DNA of 64,000 nt from Alcaligenes faecalis (GTDB lineage Bacteria > Pseudomonadota > Gammaproteobacteria > Burkholderiales > Burkholderiaceae_B), in contig NZ_CP031747.1 in NCBI RefSeq assembly GCF_005311025.1, positions 1,674,001-1,738,000 of the forward strand, given 5' to 3'. Position 1 is the stretch's first letter. Every line of letters begins with the position of its first letter. Below are positions 55,916 through 64,000 of the stretch, piece by piece. The translations under genes were made by a program, and so were the position numbers. Under the pieces are notes generated by a model. That model saw only the letters and a program-made list of their open reading frames with translations. It was not told where the DNA came from and ran no database searches.

Positions 55916-57400
55916 ATGTCCGCCAACCCAGAAGTGTCCACACCTGCTGCTTGTGACGGTGTAGACGAACGCCTACCAACGGGGCGCCTGGCAACCCTTG
56001 GTTTGCAACACGTCATGGTGATGTACGCGGGCGCAGTTGCTGTCCCCCTGATCATTGGTGCGGCCTTGGGCCTGTCCAAGGAACAGATCGCATTTCTGAT
56101 TAATGCCGACCTGCTGTGCTGTGGCCTGATCACCATCATCCAGGCTCGTGGCCTGGGTATGTTCGGTATCAAACTGCCCGTCATGATGGGCGTGTCCTTT
56201 GCAGCGGTCAGCCCCATGATCGCCATTGGCCTGGATCCGCAACTGGGCCTGCCCGGTATTTTCGGCGCCACCATTCTGGCCGGTATCTTCAGTATTCTGA
56301 TTGCTCCGGTATTTAGCCGTCTGATGGGCCTGTTCCCCCCGGTCGTGACCGGCATCATCATTACCGTGATTGGCGTGACGCTGATGCGCGTGGGTCTGAA
56401 CTGGATCGGCGGCGGCTCCCCTACTATTACTGACGCCGCCACCGGCCTGTCCATCCCCAACCCCGAATACGGCTCGCTGGAAAACCTGGGCATTGCCCTG
56501 ATGGTGCTGACTGTGATCCTGCTGATCACCAAGTTTGCACGCGGTTTCCTGGCAAACGTGGCAGTGCTGATTGGTCTGCTGGTCGGTTTCTTTGTCTCTT
56601 TGGCCATGGGTCGCATCACCTTTGAAGGTCTGGATCAGACCAGCTGGTTTGCGGTGGTGACTCCATTCCACTTTGGCGTGCCTACTTTCAGCTGGGCCCT
56701 GCTGGGCGCAGCGGCAGTCCTGTCCCTGATCATGGTGGTGATCATGGTTGAGTCTCTGGGCATGTTCCTGGCATTGGGTTCCATCTGCGGCCGTCCTACC
56801 GACCGAGAAGCGCTGGTGCGCGGTCTGCGTACCGACGGTCTGGGTACCCTGGTGGGCGGCATCATGAACACCTTCCCGCACAGCTCGTTCTCGCAAAACG
56901 TGGGCCTGGTCAGCGTGACCGGCGTGCGCAGCCGCTGGGTATGTGTCATGGGGGGTGCCTTCCTGATCATGCTGGGCCTGTTCCCCAAAATGGCTTTCAT
57001 TGTGGCCTCCATCCCCAACTACGTTCTGGGCGGTGCTGGCATTGTGATGTTCGGCATGGTGGCCGCTACCGGCATCAAGATCCTGATGTCGGCCAACCTG
57101 AACCGCAACCCTTACAACCCCTATATCGTGGCCATCAGCCTGGGCTTTGGCATGATTCCCCTGGTTGCCGAGCACCTGCTGGACAAGATGCCCCCTGCTC
57201 TGGCTCCCTTGCTGCATAGCGGAATCTTGCTGGCTGCCGTATCTGCCATCTTGTTGAACCTGTTTTTCAACGGCATGGAAAAATACGCCGACCAAGGTCA
57301 CACCGTTGAATCCACCGCTGCTACCCAGGCCCGCAAACAGGCCGCCGCTCAAAAAGCGACTGAAGACAGCGGCAATCACCTGGCCTCGCAAAACGGCTAA
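55916..57400 (+). CDS. NCS2 family purine/xanthine permease
   Basis: A 494-residue transporter with about 14 transmembrane helices. The NCS2 signature region SQNVGLVSVTGVRSR and the N-terminal GLQHVMVMYAGAVAVP are typical of xanthine and uric-acid permeases (XanQ, UacT, PbuX class). It should import a purine by proton symport. It lies between the uraD operon and a Tsx-like gene and probably brings in urate or xanthine for the pathway. Confidence 0.92.
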   Translation: MSANPEVSTPAACDGVDERLPTGRLATLGLQHVMVMYAGAVAVPLIIGAALGLSKEQIAFLINADLLCCGLITIIQARGLGMFGIKLPVMMGVSFAAVSPMIAIGLDPQLGLPGIFGATILAGIFSILIAPVFSRLMGLFPPVVTGIIITVIGVTLMRVGLNWIGGGSPTITDAATGLSIPNPEYGSLENLGIALMVLTVILLITKFARGFLANVAVLIGLLVGFFVSLAMGRITFEGLDQTSWFAVVTPFHFGVPTFSWALLGAAAVLSLIMVVIMVESLGMFLALGSICGRPTDREALVRGLRTDGLGTLVGGIMNTFPHSSFSQNVGLVSVTGVRSRWVCVMGGAFLIMLGLFPKMAFIVASIPNYVLGGAGIVMFGMVAATGIKILMSANLNRNPYNPYIVAISLGFGMIPLVAEHLLDKMPPALAPLLHSGILLAAVSAILLNLFFNGMEKYADQGHTVESTAATQARKQAAAQKATEDSGNHLASQNG

Positions 57401-57414
57401 GCCCCTTTTTGATC

Positions 57415-57440
57415 AGCCGCCCTGCCTGGAATGGGCGGCT
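57415..57440 (+). terminator. Weak terminator after the permease
   Basis: AGCCGCCC / GGGCGGCT forms an 8-base stem with a 10-base loop. The following bases are GTTCAAATTT, so the T run is poor. Confidence 0.55.
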
Positions 57441-57595
57441 GTTCAAATTTCCGCAGTACCTTCATAAAAGTATCGACTGTCCATAATTAATCTAAGCAAG
57501 GTCAGTAACACCCACTCAAAGAAAACTAAGGCCGCAGGCCGTAAGGGACATCAGATCCCAAGGACCTGCTTGCGCTCAAACAAAGAGGAGACACC

Positions 57596-58471
57596 ATGAA
57601 AAAGCTACACCCTGCTCGCTGGGCATGCGCCCTGCTGGCCGCCCCACTGCTGTCCAGCCCCGCCTTGGCAGCCGACTGGAGCGACACCTTTTTAGGCTAC
57701 CGCTTCAGCACGCAATACACCGAGCCGATGAACGATCGGACTATTCAGAAGCACATCCTGAGCCTGACACACGTTAACGGCTACAGCCTGGGCCAGAACT
57801 TCTTTAACCTGGATATTCTGCAGTCGGATCGCTACGACCCGTCCAGCGGCAATGGCAGCAATGGCGCCACCGAGTTCTACGCCACCTACCGTCACCAGCT
57901 CTCCATGGGCAAGGTATTCGACAAGGATCTGAGCTTTGGTCCCGTGAAAGATGTGGCCATTACTGCAGGCTTTGACCTGAACACCAAGAACACTGCCTTT
58001 GCACCGCGCAAACGCCTGCTGGTGCTGGGCCCGACCTTCAAATTCGATGTCCCCCGAGGTTTTGTGGACCTGAGCCTGATGGTGGGTAAGGAATGGAACC
58101 ACTGCGGTCTGGGTGCTCCCGCCTGCCCCGACAGCCGCAGCTCCTTCCACACCCAGTTTTTGGCCAGCCTGAACTGGAATCTGCCCTTTGATGTGGGTTC
58201 AGTGCCTTTGAAGTTCCAGGGCTTTGCCAACTACGCAGGCCCCAAGGGTGACGACTACGCGGGCATCAGCACCAAGTCTGAAGTGCTGGTCCGTACCTCC
58301 CTGATGGCTGACGTGGGTAAAGTGGCCTTCGACAAGAAGAACACCCTGTGGGTGGGTATTGGCTACGAGTACTGGTACAACAAGTTCGGTAATCGCTATA
58401 TGGCGAACGGCAACCTGAAGCCTGGCATCAAAACCAGCGCCCCCACCGTACAAGTGGAATGGCACTTCTAA
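57596..58471 (+). CDS. tsx: Tsx-like nucleoside-specific outer-membrane channel
   Basis: A 291-residue protein with a signal peptide (LLSSPALAA end, about residue 25) and a beta-barrel ending in VQVEWHF, with a terminal Phe. The segments YRFSTQYTEP and the C-terminal GIGYEYWYNKFGN...TSAPTVQ match the Tsx channel family, which lets nucleosides cross the outer membrane. Its place behind the purine permease suggests a joint route for purine uptake. Confidence 0.85.
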   Translation: MKKLHPARWACALLAAPLLSSPALAADWSDTFLGYRFSTQYTEPMNDRTIQKHILSLTHVNGYSLGQNFFNLDILQSDRYDPSSGNGSNGATEFYATYRHQLSMGKVFDKDLSFGPVKDVAITAGFDLNTKNTAFAPRKRLLVLGPTFKFDVPRGFVDLSLMVGKEWNHCGLGAPACPDSRSSFHTQFLASLNWNLPFDVGSVPLKFQGFANYAGPKGDDYAGISTKSEVLVRTSLMADVGKVAFDKKNTLWVGIGYEYWYNKFGNRYMANGNLKPGIKTSAPTVQVEWHF

Positions 58472-58485
58472 GCGCCATGCAGCAT

Positions 58486-58520
58486 AAAAAAAACCGCTTT
58501 TCGAAGCGGTTTTTTTTATT
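58486..58520. terminator. Bidirectional terminator after tsx
   Basis: AACCGCTT-TTCG-AAGCGGTT is preceded by an A run and followed by a T run, between convergent genes. Confidence 0.93.
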
Positions 58521-58536
58521 CAGAAGACCAAAGCAG

Positions 58537-59454
58537 TTAGAACTGCACCTCGCCGTCCCAATAACCCGGGGTGTTGTAGATGGCTCGCAAATAGTCGATA
58601 AAACGTCGCACTTTGGCTGGCAGATAACGCTGTTGCTGATACACCGCCTGGATGTCGTAGCTGGGAATCTCGAACTCATTCAGCACCGTCACCAGCTCGC
58701 CTCGCTTGAGTTCTGGCTGAATTTCCCAGGTGGAGCGCCAGCCAATCCCCCAACCTTGCTTGACCCAATTAAAGAGCAATTCACCGTCATTGCAGTCCAG
58801 ATCACCATCAACCCGTACCGCCAAAGGACGACCATCCCGCAAGAAGGTCCAACCGCGTTGCTGCCCACCCTGCAAATTGAACGCCAGGCAGTTATGACGA
58901 GCCAGATCTTCCGGTACGCGCGGCACCCCGTGACGCTCGAAATACTCGGGCGTACCACACACCACACGCCGGTTCGGATACAGACGTACCGCCACATAGT
59001 TGGGGTCAGTGACCTCGCCAATACGCAAGGCCATGTCATAACCTTCGCGCACCAGGTCCACCACACTGTCGGTGAAGTTGAAAGACAGCTTCAGCTCGGG
59101 GTAACGCTTCTTGAAGGATAAGGCATGCGGTGCCACATGACGGCGCCCAAAGGCAGCCGGAGCCGATACCACCAGGTGCCCGCGCACCACTTTACGCTGG
59201 GCGCTGATGCTGGCTTCGGCCTCTTCAAAGTCCTTCAGAATTTGTTTGCACTGCTCCAGAAACTGCTCGCCCAGATCAGTCAACGTCAGCCCGCGCGTGG
59301 ACCGGTGCATCAAACGCACTCCCAGTCTCTGCTCCAAGGCATCCAGGCGCCTACCCATCACCACCGGGGTAACGCCTTCGATCACGGACGCAGCCGCAAA
59401 ACTGCCTTTTTCAGCGACCAGCGCAAAACTTCGAATTTCGGTATAACGGCTCAT
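58537..59454 (-). CDS. LysR-type regulator of the glyoxylate operon
   Basis: A 305-residue LysR protein of the DsdC/GcvA-like subgroup, with helix-turn-helix at about 1-60 (FAAASVIEGVTPVVMGRRL) and an effector domain (about 90-290). It is divergent from gcl with a 110-base gap and so probably controls gcl-hyi-glxR. An imperfect dyad ATCGATAGAAACAATCGT near 59469-59486 may be its site. Confidence 0.87.
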   Translation of the reverse strand: MSRYTEIRSFALVAEKGSFAAASVIEGVTPVVMGRRLDALEQRLGVRLMHRSTRGLTLTDLGEQFLEQCKQILKDFEEAEASISAQRKVVRGHLVVSAPAAFGRRHVAPHALSFKKRYPELKLSFNFTDSVVDLVREGYDMALRIGEVTDPNYVAVRLYPNRRVVCGTPEYFERHGVPRVPEDLARHNCLAFNLQGGQQRGWTFLRDGRPLAVRVDGDLDCNDGELLFNWVKQGWGIGWRSTWEIQPELKRGELVTVLNEFEIPSYDIQAVYQQQRYLPAKVRRFIDYLRAIYNTPGYWDGEVQF

Positions 59455-59564
59455 TCAATACTCCAAGTATCGATAGAAACAATCGTACCACCATTTCTAG
59501 GCAGGGCTATCACTCCTTATTATCGAGTTGTGAATTTCGTCAAACGATGATCTAGGAGATATCA

Positions 59565-61340
59565 ATGGCTCGAATGAGAGCAGTGGACGCCGCCGCCGCG
59601 ATTTTACGTAAAGAAGGCGTGAGCACCGTATTTGGCGTGCCTGGCGCCGCAATCAACCCCTTCTACTCCGCACTGCGCAAGGAAGGTGGCTTTGATCACA
59701 TTCTCGCCCGCCACGTGGAAGGAGCTTCCCACATGGCCGAAGGTTTTACCCGTGCCAATCCCGGCAATATCGGCGTATGTATCGGTACTTCCGGCCCCGC
59801 TGGCACAGACATGATCACCGGCCTGTACTCCGCATCGGCTGACTCGATCCCAATTCTGTGCATTACCGGCCAGGCCCCTCGTGCCCGCCTGTACAAGGAA
59901 GACTTCCAGGCCGTGGACATTGAATCCATTGCCAAGCCCGTGACCAAGTGGGCCGTCACCGTGCGCGAACCCGATCTGATCCCGCGCGTGTTCCAGCAGG
60001 CTTTCCACATCATGCGCTCTGGCCGTCCTGGTCCTGTGCTGATCGATATGCCTATCGACGTGCAAATGGCCGAGATCGAATTTGATCTGGATACCTACTC
60101 CCCGCTGGAAGCCTACAAGCCTGCTGCCACCCGTGCCCAGGCTGAAAAAGCCATCGAACTGCTGAACGCTTCCGAGCGTCCGCTGATCGTATCCGGTGGC
60201 GGCGTCATCAACGCCAACGCATCCGAGCTGCTGCAGGAATTTGCCGAGCTGGTCAACGTACCCGTTATCCCGACTCTGATGGGCTGGGGTACTGTGGCCG
60301 ACGATCACCCATTGATGGCTGGCATGGTTGGCCTGCAAACCTCGCACCGCTACGGCAACCAGACCTTGCTGGCATCGGACTTTGTATTCGGTATCGGTAA
60401 CCGCTGGGCCAACCGCCACACCGGTTCCGTAGACGTCTACACCGAAGGCCGCAAGTTCGTGCACGTGGACATTGAGCCTACACAGATCGGCCGTGTATTT
60501 GGCCCTGATCTGGGTATTGCCTCGGACGCTGGCGCTGCACTGAAGCTGTTCATTGAAGTGGCCAAGGAGTACAAGGCTGCCGGCAAGCTGCGCGACCGCG
60601 CCGCCTGGGTAGCCGACTGCCAGAAACGCAAGGCCACCTTGCAGCGCAAGACCAATTTCGACAACGTGCCCCTGAAGCCTCAGCGCGTTTACGAAGAAAT
60701 GAACCGCGCCTTTGGCCCTTCGACCACCTACGTCAGCACCATTGGTCTGTCGCAGATTGCTGCCGCCCAGTTCCTGCACGTGTACAAACCACGTCACTGG
60801 ATCAACTGCGGTCAGGCAGGCCCATTGGGCTGGACGATTCCTGCTGCACTGGGTGTGGTTGCGGCTGACCCCGGTCGCGAAGTGGTAGCCATTTCGGGCG
60901 ACTACGACTTCCAGTTCATGATTGAAGAGCTGGCCGTAGGCGCACAATTCAAGCTGCCTTACCTGCACATTCTGGTCAACAACGCCTACCTGGGTCTGAT
61001 CCGTCAGGCACAGCGCGGCTTTGAGATGGACTATTGTGTACAGCTGGCCTTTGACAACATCAACGCCCCTGAAACCGAAGGTTATGGTGTGGATCACATC
61101 ACCGTGGTGGAAGGTCTGGGTTGCAAGGCCATCCGCGTACACAAACCCGAAGACATCCAGCCCGCCATTGAACAGGCTCGCGCATGGATGAAAGAGTTCA
61201 GCGTGCCGGTTGTGATCGAACTGATCCTGGAGCGCGTCACCAACATTGCCATGGGTACCGAACTGCACAATGTGACGGAATTCGAGTCCCTGGCCGAAGC
61301 GGGTATTGACGCCCCCACCGCCATCTCGCTGATGGACTGA
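59565..61340 (+). CDS. gcl: Glyoxylate carboligase
   Basis: A 591-residue thiamine-diphosphate enzyme joining two glyoxylates to tartronate semialdehyde and CO2. The start [19 protein letters not shown], the [15 protein letters not shown] segment and the ThDP motif region [15 protein letters not shown]...[12 protein letters not shown] are characteristic. Gcl has Val instead of the usual catalytic Glu near residue 51. A TAGGAG signal precedes the ATG. First gene of gcl-hyi-glxR. Confidence 0.96.
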   Translation: MARMRAVDAAAAILRKEGVSTVFGVPGAAINPFYSALRKEGGFDHILARHVEGASHMAEGFTRANPGNIGVCIGTSGPAGTDMITGLYSASADSIPILCITGQAPRARLYKEDFQAVDIESIAKPVTKWAVTVREPDLIPRVFQQAFHIMRSGRPGPVLIDMPIDVQMAEIEFDLDTYSPLEAYKPAATRAQAEKAIELLNASERPLIVSGGGVINANASELLQEFAELVNVPVIPTLMGWGTVADDHPLMAGMVGLQTSHRYGNQTLLASDFVFGIGNRWANRHTGSVDVYTEGRKFVHVDIEPTQIGRVFGPDLGIASDAGAALKLFIEVAKEYKAAGKLRDRAAWVADCQKRKATLQRKTNFDNVPLKPQRVYEEMNRAFGPSTTYVSTIGLSQIAAAQFLHVYKPRHWINCGQAGPLGWTIPAALGVVAADPGREVVAISGDYDFQFMIEELAVGAQFKLPYLHILVNNAYLGLIRQAQRGFEMDYCVQLAFDNINAPETEGYGVDHITVVEGLGCKAIRVHKPEDIQPAIEQARAWMKEFSVPVVIELILERVTNIAMGTELHNVTEFESLAEAGIDAPTAISLMD

Positions 61341-61368
61341 TTGCTGATTTAAAAAACGGAGTAGCACT

Positions 61369-62157
61369 ATGCCAAAATTTGCCGCCAACCTGACCATGCT
61401 GTTTAACGAGCACGACTTCCTGGATCGCTTCCAGGCAGCGGCCGAAGCTGGTTTCAAGGGAGTGGAGTACCTGTTCCCCTACGCCTACGACAAACAGCAG
61501 CTGGCTGACAAACTGCAACAACACGGTTTGACCCAAGTGTTGCACAACCTGCCTGCGGGCGACTGGGACGGCGGCGAGCGCGGCATTGCAATCCTGCCCG
61601 AGCGCGTGGGTGAATTCCAGGACGGCGTAGGCCGTGCCATTGAATACGCCACCGCACTGGGCTGCAAGCAAGTCAACTGCCTGGCTGGCAAGCTGGCCGA
61701 AGGTGCCGACCGCGAACTGGCTCACAAGACCTTGGTCTGCAATCTGCAGTTTGCTGCCGCCAAGTTGAAAGACGCCGGCCTGCGCCTGCTGGTCGAACCC
61801 ATCAATACCTTCGACATTCCAGGTTTCTACCTGAACCGTACCGAACAGGCCGCGGCGCTGTTGCAGGACGTGGGTTCGGACAATCTGTTCATCCAGTACG
61901 ACGTCTACCACGCCCAGCGCATGGAAGGCGAGCTGGCTGCCACCATGAAAAAGCACCTGGACAAGATTGCACACATCCAGATCGCGGATAACCCAGGCCG
62001 CAACGAACCGGGCACAGGCGAGATCAACTACGCCTGGCTGTTCAAGTACATCGACAGCATTGGCTACCAGGGCTGGATCGGCGGCGAGTACAAGCCCGCC
62101 GGCGTGACCAAGGATGGCCTGGGCTGGATGACTGAACTGACTGAAGTCACTGCCTGA
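61369..62157 (+). CDS. hyi: Hydroxypyruvate isomerase
   Basis: A 262-residue TIM-barrel sugar-isomerase family protein that interconverts hydroxypyruvate and tartronate semialdehyde. Features: MPKFAANLTMLFNE at the start, catalytic-site VEPINTFDIPGFYL and QYDVYHAQRMEG with metal ligands, and GEYKPAG near the end. It follows gcl by 28 bases. Confidence 0.95.
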   Translation: MPKFAANLTMLFNEHDFLDRFQAAAEAGFKGVEYLFPYAYDKQQLADKLQQHGLTQVLHNLPAGDWDGGERGIAILPERVGEFQDGVGRAIEYATALGCKQVNCLAGKLAEGADRELAHKTLVCNLQFAAAKLKDAGLRLLVEPINTFDIPGFYLNRTEQAAALLQDVGSDNLFIQYDVYHAQRMEGELAATMKKHLDKIAHIQIADNPGRNEPGTGEINYAWLFKYIDSIGYQGWIGGEYKPAGVTKDGLGWMTELTEVTA

Positions 62158-62196
62158 TCGTCGAATACCTGCAGATAATTATTAGGAGATTACACA

Positions 62197-63081
62197 ATGG
62201 CTAAAATCGGTTTTATTGGTTTGGGCATCATGGGCGCACCCATGGCCGTCAACCTGATCAAAGGTGGTCATGAGCTTTTTGCCTACACCCGTGGCGACTT
62301 CCCCAAAAGCGTGAAAGAAGCTGGCGCCACCGTTTGCGCCAACGGCACCGAAGTAACCCGTCAGGCTGACATCATCATCACGATGGTGCCCGACACCCCG
62401 CACGTGGAAGATGCGCTGTTTGGCGAAGACGGCATTGCCGCCGGTCTGAGCGCTGGCAAGATCGTGGTGGACATGAGCTCCATCTCCCCCGTGGCCACGA
62501 AAGACTTTGCCGAGCGCATCGTCAAGCTGGGCTGCGAATACCTGGACGCTCCTGTGTCCGGTGGCGAAGTCGGTGCCAAGGCTGGCTCGCTGACCATCAT
62601 GGTCGGCGGCAAGCAGGAAGCCTTCGACAAGGTCAAGCCCCTGTTTGAACTGATGGGCAAGAACATCACCCTGGTCGGCGGCTACGGCGACGGCCAGATC
62701 ACCAAAGTGGCCAACCAGATCATCGTGGCCTTGACCATTGAAGCCGTGGGCGAAGCCCTGCTGCTGGCCTCCAAAGCCGGTGCCGATGCGGGCAAGGTTC
62801 GTGAAGCGCTGATGGGCGGTTTCGCAAACTCCCGTATTCTGGAAGTTCACGGTGAGCGCATGGTCAAGCGCACGTTTGATCCAGGCTTCCGCATCGAACT
62901 GCACCAGAAAGACTTGAACCTGGCCCTGACCACGGCGCGCCAGCTGGGTGTAGCACTGCCCAACACCGCAACGGCCCAGGAGCTGTTCAATACCTGCGCC
63001 GCCCACGGTGGCGCCGCACAAGACCACTCCGCCATGGTCCGCGCTCTGGAAATCATGGCCAACTACGAGATTGGTCAATAA
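62197..63081 (+). CDS. glxR: 2-hydroxy-3-oxopropionate reductase
   Basis: A 294-residue beta-hydroxyacid dehydrogenase that reduces tartronate semialdehyde to D-glycerate. Motifs: GFIGLGIMGAPMAVNL (NADP-binding), DAPVSGGEVGAKAGSLTIM (substrate loop) and GQITKVANQ with the catalytic Lys. It follows hyi by 39 bases with an AGGAG signal. Confidence 0.95.
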   Translation: MAKIGFIGLGIMGAPMAVNLIKGGHELFAYTRGDFPKSVKEAGATVCANGTEVTRQADIIITMVPDTPHVEDALFGEDGIAAGLSAGKIVVDMSSISPVATKDFAERIVKLGCEYLDAPVSGGEVGAKAGSLTIMVGGKQEAFDKVKPLFELMGKNITLVGGYGDGQITKVANQIIVALTIEAVGEALLLASKAGADAGKVREALMGGFANSRILEVHGERMVKRTFDPGFRIELHQKDLNLALTTARQLGVALPNTATAQELFNTCAAHGGAAQDHSAMVRALEIMANYEIGQ

Positions 63082-63155
63082 GATCGGTTCAAGGATGCTC
63101 CCGTCCGGACTGGTTTTTTCCAGATATCAAGCCAGTACGACCGGGACATCCAGCA

Positions 63156-63180
63156 AGCGGGCTGCGGCCCGCTTTTTTTT
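63156..63180 (+). terminator. Terminator after glxR
   Basis: AGCGGGC-TGCG-GCCCGCT is followed by eight T residues. It separates glxR from the kinase gene downstream. Confidence 0.93.
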
Positions 63181-63302
63181 ACCGCCAAGCCCCCCAGACA
63201 GCACACCCTTTCTAGAAGGCTGCAAGTCAAAGCAGGGAGGTGAAGGCGTGTTGTAGCGCAGTAAGATGGTTTGTTGCCGTCACTCTGCATTAGGATTGAC
63301 CC

Positions 63303-64000
63303 ATGAAGATCGAGCCACAAGACTTACTCAGCAAAATGTTTCAAGCTGCCGTCAACGCGGCTCAGCCTGAACATTGCATCCCGCCTTATCTGCCCGATGC
63401 TCCCAAAGGCCGCACCATTGTGATCGGTGCTGGCAAAGCATCGGCAGCGATGGCCCAGGCACTGGAGCGTCACTGGGACAAAGGCCCCATCAGCGGTGTT
63501 GTCGTCACCCGCTATGGCTACGGCGTGCCTTGTGATCACATCAAGATTCTGGAGGCCTCTCACCCCGTGCCGGACCAGGCCGGTGAAGACGCGGCCCGCG
63601 AAATTTTGCGCACGGTCAGCGATCTGAACGAAGACGATCTGGTTATTTGCCTGATTTCCGGTGGCGGCTCGTCTCTGCTGCCCTTGGCCGGAGAAGGCAT
63701 CACGCTGGCGGACAAGCAAGCCATCAACAAAGCGCTGCTCAAATCGGGCGCTTCAATTGGTGAGATGAACACGGTACGCCGCCACCTGTCTGCCATCAAA
63801 GGTGGCCGTCTGGCAGCGGCTTGTGCCCCCGCCCGCGTCCTGAACCTGCTGATTTCCGATGTTCCCGGCGACAAGCCCATGGACATCGCTTCTGGCCCCA
63901 CGGTGGCAGATCCCACCACGTGCGAGCAAGCGCTGGAAATCATTACCCGCTACGGCATCGAGATTCCAGCCGCAGCCCGTGCCCTGCTGGAGAGCGGCGA
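63303..64000 (+). CDS. ttuD: Glycerate 2-kinase (partial, runs off the edge)
   Basis: The first 232 residues of a MOFRL-family glycerate 2-kinase (GckA/TtuD type). Seen are IVIGAGKASAAMAQALE, the phosphate-loop region LISGGGSSLLPLAGEGITL, and NTVRRHLSAIKGGRLA with LLISDVPGD. It should phosphorylate D-glycerate from GlxR to 2-phosphoglycerate. The ATG at 63303 has an AGGA signal. The terminator before it means it must use its own promoter in 63181-63302. Confidence 0.93.
   Translation, partial: MKIEPQDLLSKMFQAAVNAAQPEHCIPPYLPDAPKGRTIVIGAGKASAAMAQALERHWDKGPISGVVVTRYGYGVPCDHIKILEASHPVPDQAGEDAAREILRTVSDLNEDDLVICLISGGGSSLLPLAGEGITLADKQAINKALLKSGASIGEMNTVRRHLSAIKGGRLAAACAPARVLNLLISDVPGDKPMDIASGPTVADPTTCEQALEIITRYGIEIPAAARALLESG

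Noticed and set aside
55973-57391. 472-residue minus-strand frame over the permease
   Set aside because: His/Gln/Gly-rich shadow of a membrane protein; no start signal or family.
59604-61457. 617-residue minus-strand frame over gcl
   Set aside because: Antisense to a complete, well-recognised gcl; no motif of its own.

Overview
The window (about 57% G+C by eye, no rRNA, phage or insertion sequence seen) looks like a chromosomal segment of a betaproteobacterium of the Burkholderiales/Alcaligenaceae, most like Alcaligenes. This is inferred from gene content and order: a ten-gene ccm cluster ending in a short ccdA, the block TPR protein-lolB-ispE-tRNA-Gln-prs-rplY-pth-CPBP protease-ychF, a homogentisate operon, and a urate/glyoxylate gene set. 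No database search was possible; species is an inference.

Layout. 1-3.2 kb: start of an exported protein, an Ivy-type lysozyme inhibitor, a copper-chaperone-like HMA protein behind a CueR-type promoter, an Ada-like methyltransferase that has lost most of its zinc cysteines, and an SDR oxidoreductase. 3.3-10.5 kb (minus strand): cytochrome c maturation operon ccmABCDEFGHI-ccdA with almost every junction overlapping. 10.7-17.9 kb: a ureidoglycolate-lyase-like gene, a CynR-like LysR regulator divergent from a beta-carbonic anhydrase, a GDSL autotransporter esterase, a cytoplasmic DsbA-like protein, and an ABC-F ATPase preceded by a long structured leader with a 3-codon ORF. 18-23.6 kb: an AadA-like nucleotidyltransferase, then an EamA transporter, a glutamine-dependent asparagine synthetase and a crotonase in one direction with a divergent AraC regulator. 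23.7-32.6 kb: the housekeeping block and mutM.

32.7-38.2 kb: an aromatic catabolic operon (MBL protein, FAD monooxygenase, DUF2783-like small protein, hmgA, fahA) converting an aromatic acid through homogentisate to fumarate and acetoacetate; no maleylacetoacetate isomerase is present. 38.4-42.0 kb: a PAP2 phosphatase, a D-2-hydroxyacid dehydrogenase and phosphomannomutase/phosphoglucomutase, followed by a ten-copy heptanucleotide tandem repeat. 42.3-51.9 kb (minus strand): a surface-glycan operon with a WecA-like initiating transferase, TviB/TviC-type UDP-HexNAc dehydrogenase and epimerase, a MurJ-like flippase, two GT4 glycosyltransferases and a third protein that is two GT4 enzymes fused head to tail; no Wzy polymerase is seen.

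52.1-64 kb: purine and glyoxylate salvage. A LysR regulator is divergent from uraD-allA-class II aldolase-tautomerase; then come an NCS2 purine permease with a highly structured 5' leader, a Tsx-like outer-membrane channel, a second LysR, and gcl-hyi-glxR, with a glycerate 2-kinase gene running off the right edge. Together these import purines, finish the decay of urate to glyoxylate, and condense glyoxylate to tartronate semialdehyde and glycerate. Urate oxidase, hydroxyisourate hydrolase, allantoinase and allantoicase are not in the window.

The best candidates for undescribed biology are the switch-like RNA leader of the purine permease, the leader of the ABC-F gene, the fused double glycosyltransferase, and the crotonase-AsnB-EamA module. 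No wholly new multi-gene system is obvious.
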